Source: Heterobilharzia americana
Lineage: Eukaryota > Platyhelminthes > Trematoda > Strigeidida > Schistosomatidae
Length of the DNA stretch: 64,000 nucleotides
Direction: 5' to 3'
NCBI GenBank assembly: GCA_944470555.2
Contig: OX104129.1
Span: 45,169,998-45,233,997 of the forward strand
The position numbers and the translations under genes are program-made. Positions within the stretch are counted from its first letter, which is position 1. Each line of letters begins with the position of its first letter. Below are positions 1-12,200 of the stretch, piece by piece. The notes below the pieces were generated by a model that ran no database searches, was not told where the DNA came from, and was given only the letters and a program-made list of their open reading frames with translations.

Positions 1-1199
1 GAGGAATAAAAGATAAGACTTGAAGACAATCTTGGTAATACGATAAAATAAGCATTACCAAGGTAGGCTTAATGTAAGGACAAACTGTTTTTGCACACAA
101 AATGGGGGGTTAAATTTATTTATGGCTAGCGCCTCAACAAACTTAAGTATACGCCCCTGACAGTTTCGGTACAAAATTATAAAGGCTGTCTTGATATCAA
201 TTCTGTGACTCTTATCAATGATATGTTTCGCAATGGATGATGATGGTTGTCTGCCATCTGCGCTTATCAATGTTTGTGAATCCAGCTGCTTTCGTAGCCA
301 CTTTGGAACATGTTCCCCTAGCCTCAAGTGTAATCTCAGACACTTTACACAACCTGATTGACAGTACACAATGCATCATGTTCCAGATGCCAGATACCTT
401 ACTCAGAATATCCTTTTGTTCTCAGTTGACTGACTAGACTGATATTTCGTCAAAATTACATGAGAGGACATCCATTTATTCAGTGCAGAGATAACTAGCT
501 GCTAGTAGTTTTATCTTGATGCATGTCTTTTGATACGACGCAATCAAATGCATTATTAAGAATGAAAGCGGCAAGAAATATGCAACTTCCAGGCTTTTGA
601 ATTCCCATGATCTTAATAAATACATGGAAAATAAATTAGGGTAGTAGTGTATATGGTAATATGGTTGTGTAGGTGGACATTATGCATCCGTCTGATAACC
701 AGATCATATTCAGATCAACTAACTCAGCTTTCAGTATGAAATTAATGTGATCTGTCAAGTGACAAATGTGACTTATCGCTTAGTGTCCGGAAATCTAGGT
801 AACTGTTGGTAACACCTGCAGAATCGTACTTTTTAACATGTGAGCTGGCCTAAGTATAAAAAATTCGTCGAGTGGGATGTGATAAAATCGTTCTTTGTCT
901 GCTTTACAGAAGAGTTGTAAAATAAGCCATATTACTGAAAGTGTATGTTTTAATTTCAAAAGGAGCAAAATTGCTTTTTATATCATTAGGAATGAAAAAT
1001 AATCGTGAATAAATAAGAAAAATAATCTGATCAACTTACACATAGAAGACTCAGTGAGACGTTGCAGTAACCTAGGCTACACTTTACGGTGGCTGAGCCA
1101 TCGATGTCCCTTTAACTCTTTTAATGAGTGTTTGATATTTATTAGGCAAACAGAACATCAGATTATTTTTCTGATGACTGGCGTAGAAACAGCCATCAG
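1..1199 (-). mobile_element. Penelope-like element fragment, left arm of a large inverted repeat
   Basis: This block is the reverse complement of 53785-54974. Positions pair with a constant sum of 54975 from base 1 to about 1010, so there are no indels there. A 9-bp insertion in this copy near 1015-1025 shifts the sum to 54984, after which divergence rises until homology fades near 1200. The only recognisable coding part is the PLE C-terminal nuclease remnant at 55-369 on the minus strand. The roughly 800 bp upstream of it (400-1199) contains no reverse-transcriptase sequence that I can read. The block probably continues beyond the left edge of the window, because homology is still perfect at base 1. 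Confidence 0.75.
55..369 (-). pseudogene. Penelope-like GIY-YIG endonuclease C-terminal remnant
   Basis: This 104-residue open frame resembles the end of a PLE polyprotein: an R-x-GEH segment, a spacer, S-S-I-A-K-H, a GH-like SHRID segment, then FVEALAINKFNPPFCVQKQF and the terminal NLSLPW-like tail (here TLSLPW). In PLEs this domain nicks target DNA for target-primed reverse transcription. The frame opens only after a stop just upstream, the YIG signature is eroded (VKCLRLHLRLGEH), and no RT domain precedes it, so it cannot act alone. The first codon used (GTG) is simply the first start-like triplet and has no biological support. An identical copy lies at 54606-54920. Confidence 0.7.
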
Positions 1200-3861
1200 T
1201 TTTATAACTGCATGCATCATAGTGTTCCTTTAGTTAAAGCTTAAGGAAATTCTTTCAATATGCAATTGTGAAAACGAAACATTTTCAAAAGATTATATAC
1301 AGCTGGTACTTCAACATCACTGGAAGCACATTCAATCCATAGCGACAAAAAACGTGCTATATCACAAATCTTAAGGTTCGTTCACCTCATCACAAAGTTT
1401 CATGTTGATAAATAAAAGTCTGCCTGGCTGTCTCATGAAGTCGAAATAATTAATCTACACTGTTTACTTTTTTTCATGAGAGGTTAATCCAATCTCATAG
1501 TTAGAATACATTTCGCACTGATTTCATCCTAATGGTAAATAATAATCTACAGTAAAATTTTCTTGATTATTTCCCTTTCATTGGTTCACATTACCAAAAT
1601 GATTTATTTAAGCAATAACAGGTTTTTATTTCTCATCAATTATCAGAAGAATTAAGGTGATAACATGGTGAATACAATCTTACTTACTTATGACTATTTG
1701 AACCGCACTATTGCCTTAAAAATAACAAATTTATCTCATGTCGTTATAATTTACAAGGTTTGATTATCACGTAAGTGATACTGTAAATTCAAGGGTGAGA
1801 ATTAATTGCATTTGACCACACAATTATAACTTTTTGAAGACTTTAAATGTAATTATTCTCTCCTGAACTTTTCCTTTTGATACAATATAGACAGATGTGA
1901 TTTTGGTTAATAATTGGAAACATGAAGAGAAGTAGAATGTTTGTTCTATACACCTTGAGCTTTCTGGAAACGAGTAGCGCTGAGTTGAATCAAGTTAAAT
2001 CACTTGTTATCAGGCCTGCATATGAAATATTTATTCTCTTTTCATTCATCTTAAAAATATGATTGTTCTCAGTCATGCTAAAGATAGAAAGATGCCTTAT
2101 ATGACGATTGTGAAGCTGAGTAAGGAAACGGTAGAAAACGAAAATGTGTGAGCTAATTTGTTTTGCTTGATACATAACATTCATGAGCTACGAAAAATAG
2201 GAGTGGTTTATTTTCTGGTTCAAAAGTTTGTTTATCATAGCTAAAAATCCTTAAGAAAATGTCACTGAATGCATCTGTTACACCTTGAAAAACGTAATGG
2301 AGTAAAATGTACTATGGACTACCAGTCTGTCAAGAACTTGAATGTTGTTCAGCATTTTACAACCCAAAGACTGTTAAACTTCTGAAATTGGCTCATAATA
2401 GTTGTAGTTTTATGAAAAGCCTGTGACGTAGGGTTTGATACGTCAACTGTTTCTCACGAAGCCAACTCACGCAAATAACACATCTAAATACCGTAGGTAA
2501 ATTACTTTTTCAGCCTTTATATTTGTGAACTAGCTGGCTTCCAACCAATCCATGCAGAGTATAGGCAGAATTTCATAAAATAATCCATTGTATCTAATTT
2601 CATTTCTGAATTGTCAGTTTTCATTCTTATTGATCTTATGTTAACAAGTTTGTTGTCACATAAGTTTTTTACCAATTTTTGAATAGAGTGAACTATATTA
2701 ACTGATAAGACAGTTTGGTTCATTCCACAGAGTGAGTGGAATCCGGTGGACCAAGTTTCTAACGTCCTACTTCTAAGAGAAGAAATGAAGATTCATTTCT
2801 CTTGAAGGCATCGTTTTCACACATGAGAGTAAGCAATAATCAAGATTGATATGAAACCTTTCTATACAGTTAACGTTAAACAGATTCAGGCCCTGTGCAG
2901 CTGCTATCTCGAATTAGCAGTACGTATGTCTTCAGCTGAGAGATACAGAAACCAGTTCATCTAGCTTCATTTCCAAAATATTTTTCAACTTTGGGGAGTG
3001 CTTTTAAAGTATTAGTTGAAAAATAATGGAAACGATGATTCTTTCAAGGGGGATGTTTATTTGCTTACCTGATTAGATTTTTTCGCAGGAGTATGGATGA
3101 CTCTACAGACAAACATTTTAGTTTTGAGGTTACATTTTAACTGAAAGAGTCTGTAAAATTGTAGTCTGAGTTGGCAGTATATTCCGTAATGGGCAGTGAG
3201 ACCTAAAGAAATGGTTTTCAGTGTCCATAGTTCAGATGAGCTTTTCTGTCCCAGATAAGTTCCTGTCTCCTATAATCAAGTGCACGATATCGTGCCTGGC
3301 ATTCCTATTCTCCATAGAAATGTTTACGAAAAGATGACATCTACCTGGTGTTCACCGAATTTAATCTTCTTTGAAAGTTGATTTCGGTCTCGTGTAATTT
3401 TGTCGAAACCTAGGTTCAGAAAAATGTCACCGCTAAGAAATATCCGCTGTCATCAGAAACCACTAAAATTATTATGGTAAGAAATATGTGTTAAGATGAG
3501 CTGAAGATAATTAGGATCTTCTACGTCATAATTAAAGTCCGGTGAAACAGTTGACTGCCGTAAGACTCCTGATCTCGGAACCCATAATACTTATGCTTGA
3601 GTGCAAAAGGAAAGATTTGAGAAAAAGGCTTTTGATTCGATGACCTAACATCACTGTTACTTATAGCTCAGCCAGTAAATCGTTCAACCGTTAAGGCTGA
3701 AGCCACCGATCATAATTTTTCATCAACCGGGTTTTAATTCAGTTTAAATCATTAGCTCACTTAACATGAAATCGTTAAACATTGTGTACTTTGTTACATC
3801 CATGAAGCTCAATAATAATTCTACCAGTAGTCTACATATGATCAAATACCATGAAAACCAG
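1200..3861. other. Gene-free AT-rich stretch
   Basis: I see no convincing gene here. A 68-codon open frame at 2517-2723 on the minus strand has no supporting motif and is within what AT-rich DNA gives by chance. A perfect 14-bp palindrome (GCACGATATCGTGC) sits at 3282-3295. Confidence 0.5.
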
Positions 3862-4145
3862 TCACTCAATACCAAACGTTTTCAAAGTAGCTCTAGCAAA
3901 CAGAAATCTAGCAGTGTTCATTTTAAGGGGCTGGTATTTATTATTTTTTGGCGACACCAAAACCAAATGCTGTTGTCCTTTTAGGTAGCTGTTTTTTGCA
4001 AGTAAGAAGTTTTTATGCTCACCAATAATGCAAGTATTTTTCAGGTCCTCTACATTATCTACTGGAAAATCAGATTCCCTCTGGAGTTTCAGGCCTGGCG
4101 TACTATTATCACGAGTAATGCGCGTATGAAGAATACTGCTTCCTG
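3862..4145 (-). CDS. Exon-like segment (terminal), unknown protein
   Basis: This is a 94-codon minus-strand open frame ending in TGA. It is preceded at 4146 by a plausible splice acceptor (pyrimidine-rich TATTTTCATGTAG). Residue composition is protein-like, with charged and polar stretches such as PVDNVEDLKN and YLKGQQHLVLVSPKNN, and it has no low-complexity bias. I do not recognise a domain. The frame would begin with two bases of a split codon. It could be the last exon of a host gene lying to the right on the minus strand, or an unrecognised repeat-derived frame. No partner exon with matching phase was established. Confidence 0.35.
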
Positions 4146-5691
4146 CTACATGAAAATAAATATAGCTGCATTGATGCATGCGATTTCAGAAACTATGAAA
4201 TCATTTTCCCTTAGTCAATATTGTTAGCATTCAGTTGCCACTGCGCAAAGAAAAACTAAACACGCCTATGAACCAAAGAAATTGTGTACTCCCTGATGTA
4301 TCAGCAAACAATATTCTTTTGTCAGTATTTCTCTAAATCTAAATAATATTTCACGAACCATGGTGCCGGATGCTCTTCATTCTTGATATTCTCAAATGCC
4401 GTTAACATCAGTGATTTGTCAACAGCTAGAAGTGTATTTCACAAAAGACAATCGCTGGTTATCTTGGGAATGAGTTGACGTATATGACGCTAAGCAAGTG
4501 TATAACTGAAAGTCTTCATTGTTCATGAAGCCACAGTGAAGACATTCAGAAACACGCAATAATAAGGTGAATATTAATGTATTTTTTTGTAACGTCTCTC
4601 TTTACCCATCTCGAATTGCATAGTATGACTACTAAAACTAACTGTTATTTCACCAATACCCATAAAGTTAATTAATTCCTATAACACTTATTAAATAAAC
4701 GTAAGTCAAAGAGTATACCCATGTGTATCTTCACTAATTCTTCCTCCGTATACAAAATCCACGATGTGTTATGCAAAAAAAATGACTTATTTTGACTAGT
4801 GTCATGATTTTACATATGTACCGAAGTTTCAAAAGTGCATGTTGTTTTTTATTATCCTAGTCTAAGTGTAACAAAATGAACGTAAAGTTTTCTAAAAATG
4901 AACTGAAGAACGACAATACCCGCTAAGTTAGTGTTATGTTTAATAAGATTTATGTTACTGAAGGCTGTTTTATACAAAGGAAATTTCAAAAATGTCTACA
5001 GTGTGCTGAAGATTTTAGTTTCTCTCCAAGATACAGAAATGCGTTTTGTTACAGTATGTCACTAGTCTGCATACCAAATTATCAAATCTAATTAAAGTTT
5101 TTGTTTGTTTCAAAATTATGATTGCCGAAATAAGAGTCAATTAAATGTACAGATTTGCATTTGGGTATGATAACAAAATAAGGAATCGATGAGATGTTAC
5201 AAATATTCATAACAAATGAAAATTATTACATTAGTAGGTTAATACTAGGTGGAGCGATACTTTAGTATAAAAAGTATATTATCACAAGAAAATGAATATA
5301 ATGGCAAGGTGGTTTGACTGTAGATTGCTGGAAGGTCGTACAACTGAGGTTATTAGCACAAGTTTAAAAAGTGGGCGATGCAGTAGAAAGTAGTTCCATA
5401 TTGGATTTGTTTATTTGATAGATTTTAGAGTATTACTTACTCGTTAACATTTCGGGCATAAATTATTGCTAACAATCATATCAATGTATTCACACTACTT
5501 TCGACATCTGATTTTTATAGTCCTATCACCTTATATTCCTTGTTTTTATTGATAGAAAAATTTCCTATATCTCTGAGATTGCAACAATCCAATTACATGT
5601 GTTGGGTGTTGATGGAATTCAGTGAAAGGACTTAAACTAGTATTTAAATAGTATAAAAAAAGTCTTATTAATCCATGAATACCCTACACAG

Positions 5692-5862
5692 TTTATTCGA
5701 AAACTCTTGCTCACGCATAAGAAACGAAACAGTAACAGTGATAAGGATAAGAATAACAGTGACGACATGAGTGGAAAAGAGTTCAAAACCTCTACTGTGC
5801 CACTTAACAAGAAGGGAACATCAGAGACTGTACGTGGGATTCTTAACAAGCCTGAATTTTGA
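5692..5862 (+). CDS. Exon-like segment (terminal), basic C-terminal tail
   Basis: This open frame of 56 codons plus TGA follows a good acceptor (TACCCTACACAG at 5680-5691) in phase 0. The peptide is rich in K, N, S and D (FIRKLLLTHKKRNSNSDKDK, then a DDMSGKEF segment, ending GILNKPEF). That looks like a cytoplasmic or disordered C-terminal tail. The same frame stays open upstream of the acceptor to about 5643, so the acceptor is not proven. I do not recognise the protein. The opposite strand has an 82-codon hydrophobic frame that I take to be its shadow. Confidence 0.4.
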   Translation, partial: FIRKLLLTHKKRNSNSDKDKNNSDDMSGKEFKTSTVPLNKKGTSETVRGILNKPEF

Positions 5863-7384
5863 GTGGAACTTAAACCTACAAACACTTAGAGTTGAACTTT
5901 AGCAGCTTGAGGATCCGATAAAACCAATTAAGCAAAACAATCTGATCTAATGAACTGCATGTAATGACCGAATCCAAGTACATAGGTGAAATAAGCCGTT
6001 CGATTTTAGTTAGATTAGTGGAAAATAGGAATTCAGCTGTATATAAGACGAAAGACACGAATAAAATCGATAATCTAGAAAAAACCTTGGCTGTTGCAAT
6101 GCATACATTAACGCACAACCACACAATAGAGTGAGATAAAACCGTTTTACTTAGGTTCGCTGTAATTAGGTGGAGAATCAGACTGTGTACTGAATCTTAC
6201 TTAGATTACTGAATTAACTTCCAGCACTTGTTATAAGAATGACGCAACACCTATATCAGAGATATGGAAACGTTTACTATCAATAAAAACAAAAATTATA
6301 AGGTGAATGGATTATGCAAATCAGATGTCGAAAGGTATGTGATTAACAGCTATAATTTGTGCTTAAAATGTTATCAAGTTAACAATACTGCATCACTGTG
6401 TTATAACAAATAAACAAAAACAATCTGAAATTTAGATCGTTGTTAGTGATGTGAAGCACGGATCGCATTTTGACCAACCCTTTCAAAATTCTCAGTCAAT
6501 CCTAGGCAGAGCTCCTGAAAAAATTAACATTGGGAAAGTAGAACTATAATGTATGTTTTCAGGCAGACCATTAAAAGAATTTATTTCATTCAGAAACATG
6601 GAAATATATAAATACTGACTTTCATCACATGCTAAAGTCATAGAATCTGCATCACATTACGGAAAAAAAATATTTCAAATTTTAAAAATTACTGATTTGA
6701 TGATCACAAGAACATACAAATTTTTGATTAGCTTGATATTTCCCATAACCAAGTCCTTTATTTGCTTAGAGAACCAATGCTAGTGTACATCCTTATTCTC
6801 AGTAGGAAATATACTACTAATTACCTGGCTTTTTACATAATGCATTTGGAATAGTTTTCCAACACACTTCACTATATTAGAAAAACTGTAACGTAAATGT
6901 TTGATACTTCAAACATTGTGAAGCAGTTATACTGAATTAGATACTTAGACATGCCAGCTTGTATACACTTACAACGATTCAAGAACTACTTTACATGTTG
7001 GTTATCTAAAGTGAACGAAATGTAATTCATCTGAAAAATGACTGACTTCTAGAAGTAGTAATAAATTATGCTCTGCATACGACTTTTTTGGATCAAACCG
7101 TAGTGTGTTATTATTTCAAGACTTTCTTCCTTGTTTAAATCAGTTATGTTTTATAAAATTTCTCTTCTTGAAGCATTCATAATTTTTAAATTATCACATG
7201 TACTCACGTTATGCTTCTTCCTTCTATTTTTTGAATTGCCATATATAGGAAAATAAGAGTCCGACCATATAAACATACGATCACTTTGATTTGAGTAATA
7301 ACGATGCATTTCATTAGAAACTTCCTAATCTGTGTAAATTCTCTGATTGTCTTTGACCAATGCGCTATCATCCTTTTGATAAGT
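5863..7384. other. Gene-free AT-rich stretch
   Basis: No motif, repeat unit or exon-like segment was recognised. The 82-codon minus-strand frame at 5876-6124 is hydrophobic, without a recognisable domain, and was not called. Confidence 0.5.
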
Positions 7385-7560
7385 AAAGTATGTGCTGATA
7401 ATGGGTGATGGTTGGAGATGAAGTGAAAATTCGGAACGTGGCAAGACTCGAACCAGTACCCACCAGGTTTCAAGTCCAGTGCTCTGCCAACTAAGCTACT
7501 ATTTTCGGCCGGGTTTTGTTCCTTTCCAATCACTGTGGCTTTTACCCGACCACCATGTGA
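7385..7560 (-). mobile_element. tRNA-derived SINE-like unit
   Basis: Read on the minus strand, 7440-7506 carries a tRNA-like head. It has an A-box-like TAGCTTAGTTGGCAGAGCA with a pairing D-arm, a CTTGAAA anticodon-loop-like heptamer, and a B-box-like GGTTCGAGTCTT. The anticodon and T stems are mismatched, so it is not a working tRNA. After the B box comes a tail with TTTTCACTTCATC and then a CCATCACC segment. A similar tail follows the B boxes at 7680-7710 (plus strand) and 61110-61145. This shared head-plus-tail structure is what a Pol III-transcribed SINE family would show. Confidence 0.55.
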
Positions 7561-7589
7561 ATTCATGGCACGTTACCTCCACTTGATCG

Positions 7590-7720
7590 TACTCACACTG
7601 GCTGCCTAGTCAGGACTTCTGATCTCGATCCGAATCTAGCTGAATAAGAGAGAGTCTGGAAACCGGTGATCTCTGATTCGATTCCGGCTGTGGTTCAAAT
7701 TTTCATTTCACCCGCGATTA
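7590..7720 (+). mobile_element. Second SINE-like unit, head-to-head with the first
   Basis: On the plus strand, a CCTAGTCAGGACTTCTGATC segment near 7602-7621 is followed by a B-box-like GATTCGATTCC near 7676 and then GGTTCAAATTTTCATTTCAC, similar to the tail of the minus-strand unit at 7385-7560. The two units diverge from a common centre near 7570. The A box of this unit is weaker than that of its neighbour, so membership of the same family is probable but not certain. Confidence 0.4.
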
Positions 7721-8164
7721 TTCCTTACTATCGATGCTAGTCAACTAAATCATGGCCATCTCAGACGATCAAAACGAAAAAGTGTGTACATTGCATTTAT
7801 CCGTATTTTTCTCATAATTTCTATTTCTACACAGTTGCAGAGAAGACAATGAAATACAATGAATTCATCTTTTGCAATATTAGGAATTGATTTTACTGAG
7901 ATAGAAAAATGTGAGCTTTGGATGACAGAACAAACAGTTTTTCTCACTTTCTTCTATATCATTTTTGGTAGAGGTAAAAACCTATGTAAATTCTTTATCT
8001 CCGTTAATTAAATGACAGTTTTCTATCTGTTTGTTTAATCTTTCATTATGTGTAACATATCAGTAAATTACTTACCACATTTTTCAATATGCAACTTACT
8101 AAAGATATACCTCAAGAGTTCTACTGCGTAAGAAGCATTATTTTATAAGTTATTAGAAGAAACA

Positions 8165-8345
8165 TTTGATCATGGGAAACGAGAAAAGACATTTACAGTG
8201 AAGAAAAAGTTTCATTTTCGACGAACTCATTCTCTGAGTTGTACATTTGTGAACATATAAAAGCGGGACAGAACACTTCGAAGTAATTGTCAGTCAGATG
8301 TCTGAATATGTCGCACTGGGAAAGAAAGTTGGGTAGCATATATAT
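8165..8345 (-). repeat. Copy of a short dispersed repeat, inverted relative to 9048-9200
   Basis: The reverse complement of this stretch aligns with 9048-9200. Both contain TTTCTTT(C/T)CC, then a TT(A/T)TAT(G/A)TTCAC(A/G)AATG core, then AGAATGAGTT and AAAA(T)TGAAACTTTTT-like segments in the same order. I estimate identity at roughly 70 percent by eye. The unit carries no recognised coding capacity. Confidence 0.5.
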
Positions 8346-8363
8346 ATATATATATATATATAT
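8338..8363. repeat. (TA)n microsatellite
   Basis: An uninterrupted alternating AT run of about 26 bp. Comparable arrays occur at 21318-21348, 38790-38812 and 52065-52110. Confidence 0.95.
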
Positions 8364-8768
8364 GTAACGATTTAGAATGCAGAAATGAAAAAGCGGATGC
8401 AAAATAAGTGGAAACTATAAAACAACAAAATTTTCAGGGGCCATTATACTTCTAACGATGCCACACCAAGAAAGAGTTTGAACATTGGATTTCTAATGCC
8501 ATAATCATGCACAGATATCTTATTCTTACTTAGTTCACACTTTATGCGTAATTTTGAAGGATTTATCATAAGAAGCTAAGTAAGTTGAGTCTAAGTTTTT
8601 GTTAAGAAGCTGTTATTCATTTTCATTTTGCCAGTCAGGCCGGATAGTATTCACCAAAACCTCTTGCAAATTAGTGTATGGTATGGCTGATATGCTAAAA
8701 TGAAAAAGGACAAGTAAAAAGGTACACAGACACGTTGATGTAGTCAAGCGTTTCAGCTTGTCATTTAC

Positions 8769-8941
8769 TTACTGACTGGTAGGTTTCCTATCGGTGGTGG
8801 AAAATATTCGAGTAGTTGATTTTGACGGGCACTTTACGAAGAAGTCCTCCACGTTATCATGTTTGAATTTCAGGTTCGCAAGTAAAGTATTCGAAATGAA
8901 ACGTCTGCATTCTATACCACCTTCTGGTTTTGAATTTCTCT
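8769..8941 (-). CDS. Exon-like segment (terminal), unknown protein
   Basis: This minus-strand frame of 57 codons including TAA follows an acceptor-like AAATTTATAG at 8942 and begins with two bases of a split codon. The peptide is basic and polar (NSKPEGGIECRRFISN, then NLKFKHDNVEDFFVKCPSKS). The stretch is clearly less AT-rich than its flanks. Curiously, its LKFKHDNVED resembles the LKLQ...VDNVEDL of the exon-like frame at 3862-4145, so both could derive from one repeated or duplicated unit. No family is recognised. Confidence 0.3.
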
Positions 8942-9047
8942 CTATAAATTTCAGTTAGTGTCTGTTTTTTCATCAGAATTCTTCAAGAATTCTTTAGTTC
9001 ACCATCGATGACACTCATTGTGCTTGTGCAAATAAAAATAAGACGTA

Positions 9048-9200
9048 CCTTTCTTTTCCTGTTTCACGTATTTAGAATTTCGATTGAAGATTATTCTGGG
9101 GTATTCTATCGTTTCTTTTTATATATTCACGAATGCACAACCCAAAGAATGAGTTTGCTGAAAATAAAACTTTTTTTCGCTGTATTTGTCTTCCCCATTT
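9048..9200 (+). repeat. Partner copy of the 8165-8345 repeat
   Basis: See the 8165-8345 entry for the shared landmarks. The two copies are about 0.7 kb apart in opposite orientation, with the exon-like segment 8769-8941 between them. Confidence 0.5.
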
Positions 9201-12200
9201 TAGAAATGTGTCACAAACTACTACCTATTCAGACAGGAATTATACGATCAAACTGACGAAATAATCATCCAACGCGATTTCTTTTTCTGTTTGAGGATAT
9301 CATATTTAATTGGATCTTCGTTAGACAACAAAAAGCATTTTGTGAAATCAGCTTTAAAGAGAAGTACGAAAGCGATAGAAATATTTAGTCATCAATAGAC
9401 ACTCTATCACCTGCTACTGATGATCTTGGTTAACAGAGTGATCGTCATCTATAGATTTAATGACTATGCTTTGATGATGATCTAAATATGGAATTATTAG
9501 AAATTGTCTTCTTCAAGACCGTTATTTAGGCAGTATATGGTAGACTGTTTTATTTCAAACCATTTGGTCATTCAGGGTTTCTCTTAAATTTTTGAACGAT
9601 CACAAGCATTCATATTCAGGTTGCGTTATACTTTGTCAACGAAAGAAAGCAACCAAAAAGAGCTAATTGAAGGTTTTAATTGCTAATGAGCCGTAAATTT
9701 TTAATAATCATATGTCTTTGAAAAAACAACCTTTTTATGGGCCTGTTGATCCTCTTCATTGAAATCTGATGCTCATGGGACAGAAGAATGTCCAGTAGTA
9801 AAACTTTCGTGGTGAATTGTGATATCGGAACATTGGTCTTCCTTCATCAAAGGTAGACATTCATTATATACACAGAAATGAGGAAACTATAGTCACTGGA
9901 GATCCCAGTACCATGAGTGGCTATGAGATGCAGTGCGTACAATGGTTATAAGAAAAAATATCGGTATCGGATTTATATAAAGCCTAGTGAAGTGTGCACA
10001 AGACGCTCATAATAGCCAGCCGGTATTCATCGGTCTTGTTACTTGTTCTATGTATTCATAAATATAAATCGAGATTTTAGCGATATATTACAAACCCCGC
10101 TGCATTGTAAATTCTTATCCGGTGGTATTTAGTTCATGAATACTGACTGCTAGTTATAACTTATTTTGGTCAACTATGTCTAATTCATTTTCTCCCTGTA
10201 TGAAGTGAATAGAACGAAGAACCCTACGGAAAATATCGAGTATCTATAGGACCGAAATGGTTCCATATGTTTTTCAAACATATGGTTTCTAGTATAATCA
10301 TTGTAGTATTTAAGAAGAATCAATAAATATGTCAACTTATAACAAATCACGTGTATGGTTTAGGAAAACTGAACATATGCAAAAGAAAGTTGACATAATT
10401 GTTTCCTTTATATTCAGCTTTTGAATACTGAGTGAAGAAAAGTAACTTCATTTCTCAGCAAATCTACCGCCTAATAATTAACAATTGAAGAGGCAGGATA
10501 TAAAGGGAAGCTCAGGGTCCTGTCTAACTGGTTACCGAACGAAGTCAAACGTAAATTTAGTTTTAAGAATGAGGAAAGAAGCACTTAAGAGTATTGTAGT
10601 TGTGATAATAGAAGCGTCTCAGTTTATCTCTAAATTCTTCATTCGCAGTGAAAAATAACTTGTGTTTATGTGTAAAACCCTTTTTAGAACTTCCGGACAA
10701 TTATTTATGGGAATAAACTTTTAGAGGAAAATGCGCATTCATTTATTAAGACGTTAAAAACTAGTCAGTGCCTCCGCATAAATGGTTTATCTTCATTTGT
10801 CTGCTGCATTTTGAATGAGTTCAATTACCGCAGCAAATACGTAACGTTATCAATAACATTCCTAGTCCTAATATTTTCATAGCATTTAGCTTCTTTCTTT
10901 TTAAAACTTTTCAATCCGACCTCTTGCTATCATTATAAGTTTGAAGCGGTTAAATGAGTATTTACTGAGGGTTTCTATTATTCCTCGTTTATCCATAAAC
11001 TCTGGGTGATTAAGAAGGAATATTGTTACAGGCTGATGTTTGCTTTTGGCTGCACCTAATCACACTTATGTTCAGGTTGAACGTGACGGTATCGTAACTG
11101 GGTGTTACATCAATACTAGACATAGTAACTCTCACGTGGTATTCAGTGCCTTATCAAAACAAACCACATGACTAGATGTGATTCTATATCAGAATAGTTT
11201 GTGTATATTTGACAAGTCACGCGATTTCCGGACATATGATTTATTCTCCTTAAAACTCCATAAAAATAATCATCCAGTAAAAATATCGAATGAATTACGA
11301 TTTTGATATTTTTAATTGAAGTATGCTTCAGTATTTTAAATGTTAGGAATTTAATACAGCTTTAAGGTGGGATTTGTCACTCTTGTGCAGTGTAGATACT
11401 GATGGTGCCAAACTACTCTGAATGAGAATAATATCTGCAATGCAGAATGGCTGCGAATTGAAAACTGAAAACTTGAAGCTTATTCGGGTGAAAACGACAT
11501 AGTCAAAAACTAGACAATTTCAAATTACTTACCATATTTGGGATGCATTACTGTTTGGTCGAGTAGCGTTTTTCAAAATGCGTCATAATGTAAGAGTTAA
11601 TAATTCAGAAAATACCTCAGCATACACGATAAAAATTTGAAATTTGTAGTCGCATACATAGTTTACAGCTGTGGCTAAAATTTACCATATTCCTTGCAAT
11701 TTAGACAAATCAGTCGACGATGAACTCGTAAATGAGGTTTATCGTATTTTCGTCAGCTGGATGGAGGCAGTCTGCAAAAAGCTCAGCTAATGGCTTCTAC
11801 CCAACTAACATATATCTTAGTGTGTCACAACGGTGAGCTTCTCAGCCTGGTGGATACTCTTGAAAATAGTTGACAGATTTTGACCATCACTTAGGACTTG
11901 ACTATATGTAGTTGGTTACTCTCCAATAATCAATCAGTTTACGTTCTTTCTGTATTTATAGAATATGAGGGAGGTTAACGCTCAAGAACACAACATGACA
12001 TATCTGTAAACTCTTGTCAAAAATGAAGCTGTTCCAAGAGTGCTTCACCTCCGTTCTCCAACATTTGTTTATTACTGAAGGTAGCTTCCAATGATAATAA
12101 TGAGAAATTTATTTTGTGGATTTATGGATACCTTCTTCCATTATATTAGGCTACGCAACAACAGTCACTGTACACAGTAAACAAATAATTTGAAAAGGAG

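Noticed and set aside
1165..1215. Hammerhead-ribozyme-like CTGATGA...GTAGAAAC near the edge of the Penelope arm
   Set aside because: Stem II does not form, stem I strands (T-rich on both sides) cannot pair, and the partner copy at 53785 lacks the GAAA. PLEs are known to carry hammerheads, but this is not a valid one.
2517..2723. 68-codon minus-strand frame as a gene
   Set aside because: No splice context, domain or neighbour support; length expected by chance in this composition.
7436..7510. Functional tRNA gene
   Set aside because: The A and B boxes are good, but the anticodon and T stems do not pair and no discriminator end is present; a SINE head fits better.
7640..7670. CTGAATAAGAGAGAGTCTGGAAACC as a degenerate hammerhead in the SINE
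   Set aside because: The invariant G8 is missing and no cleavage-site strand was found.
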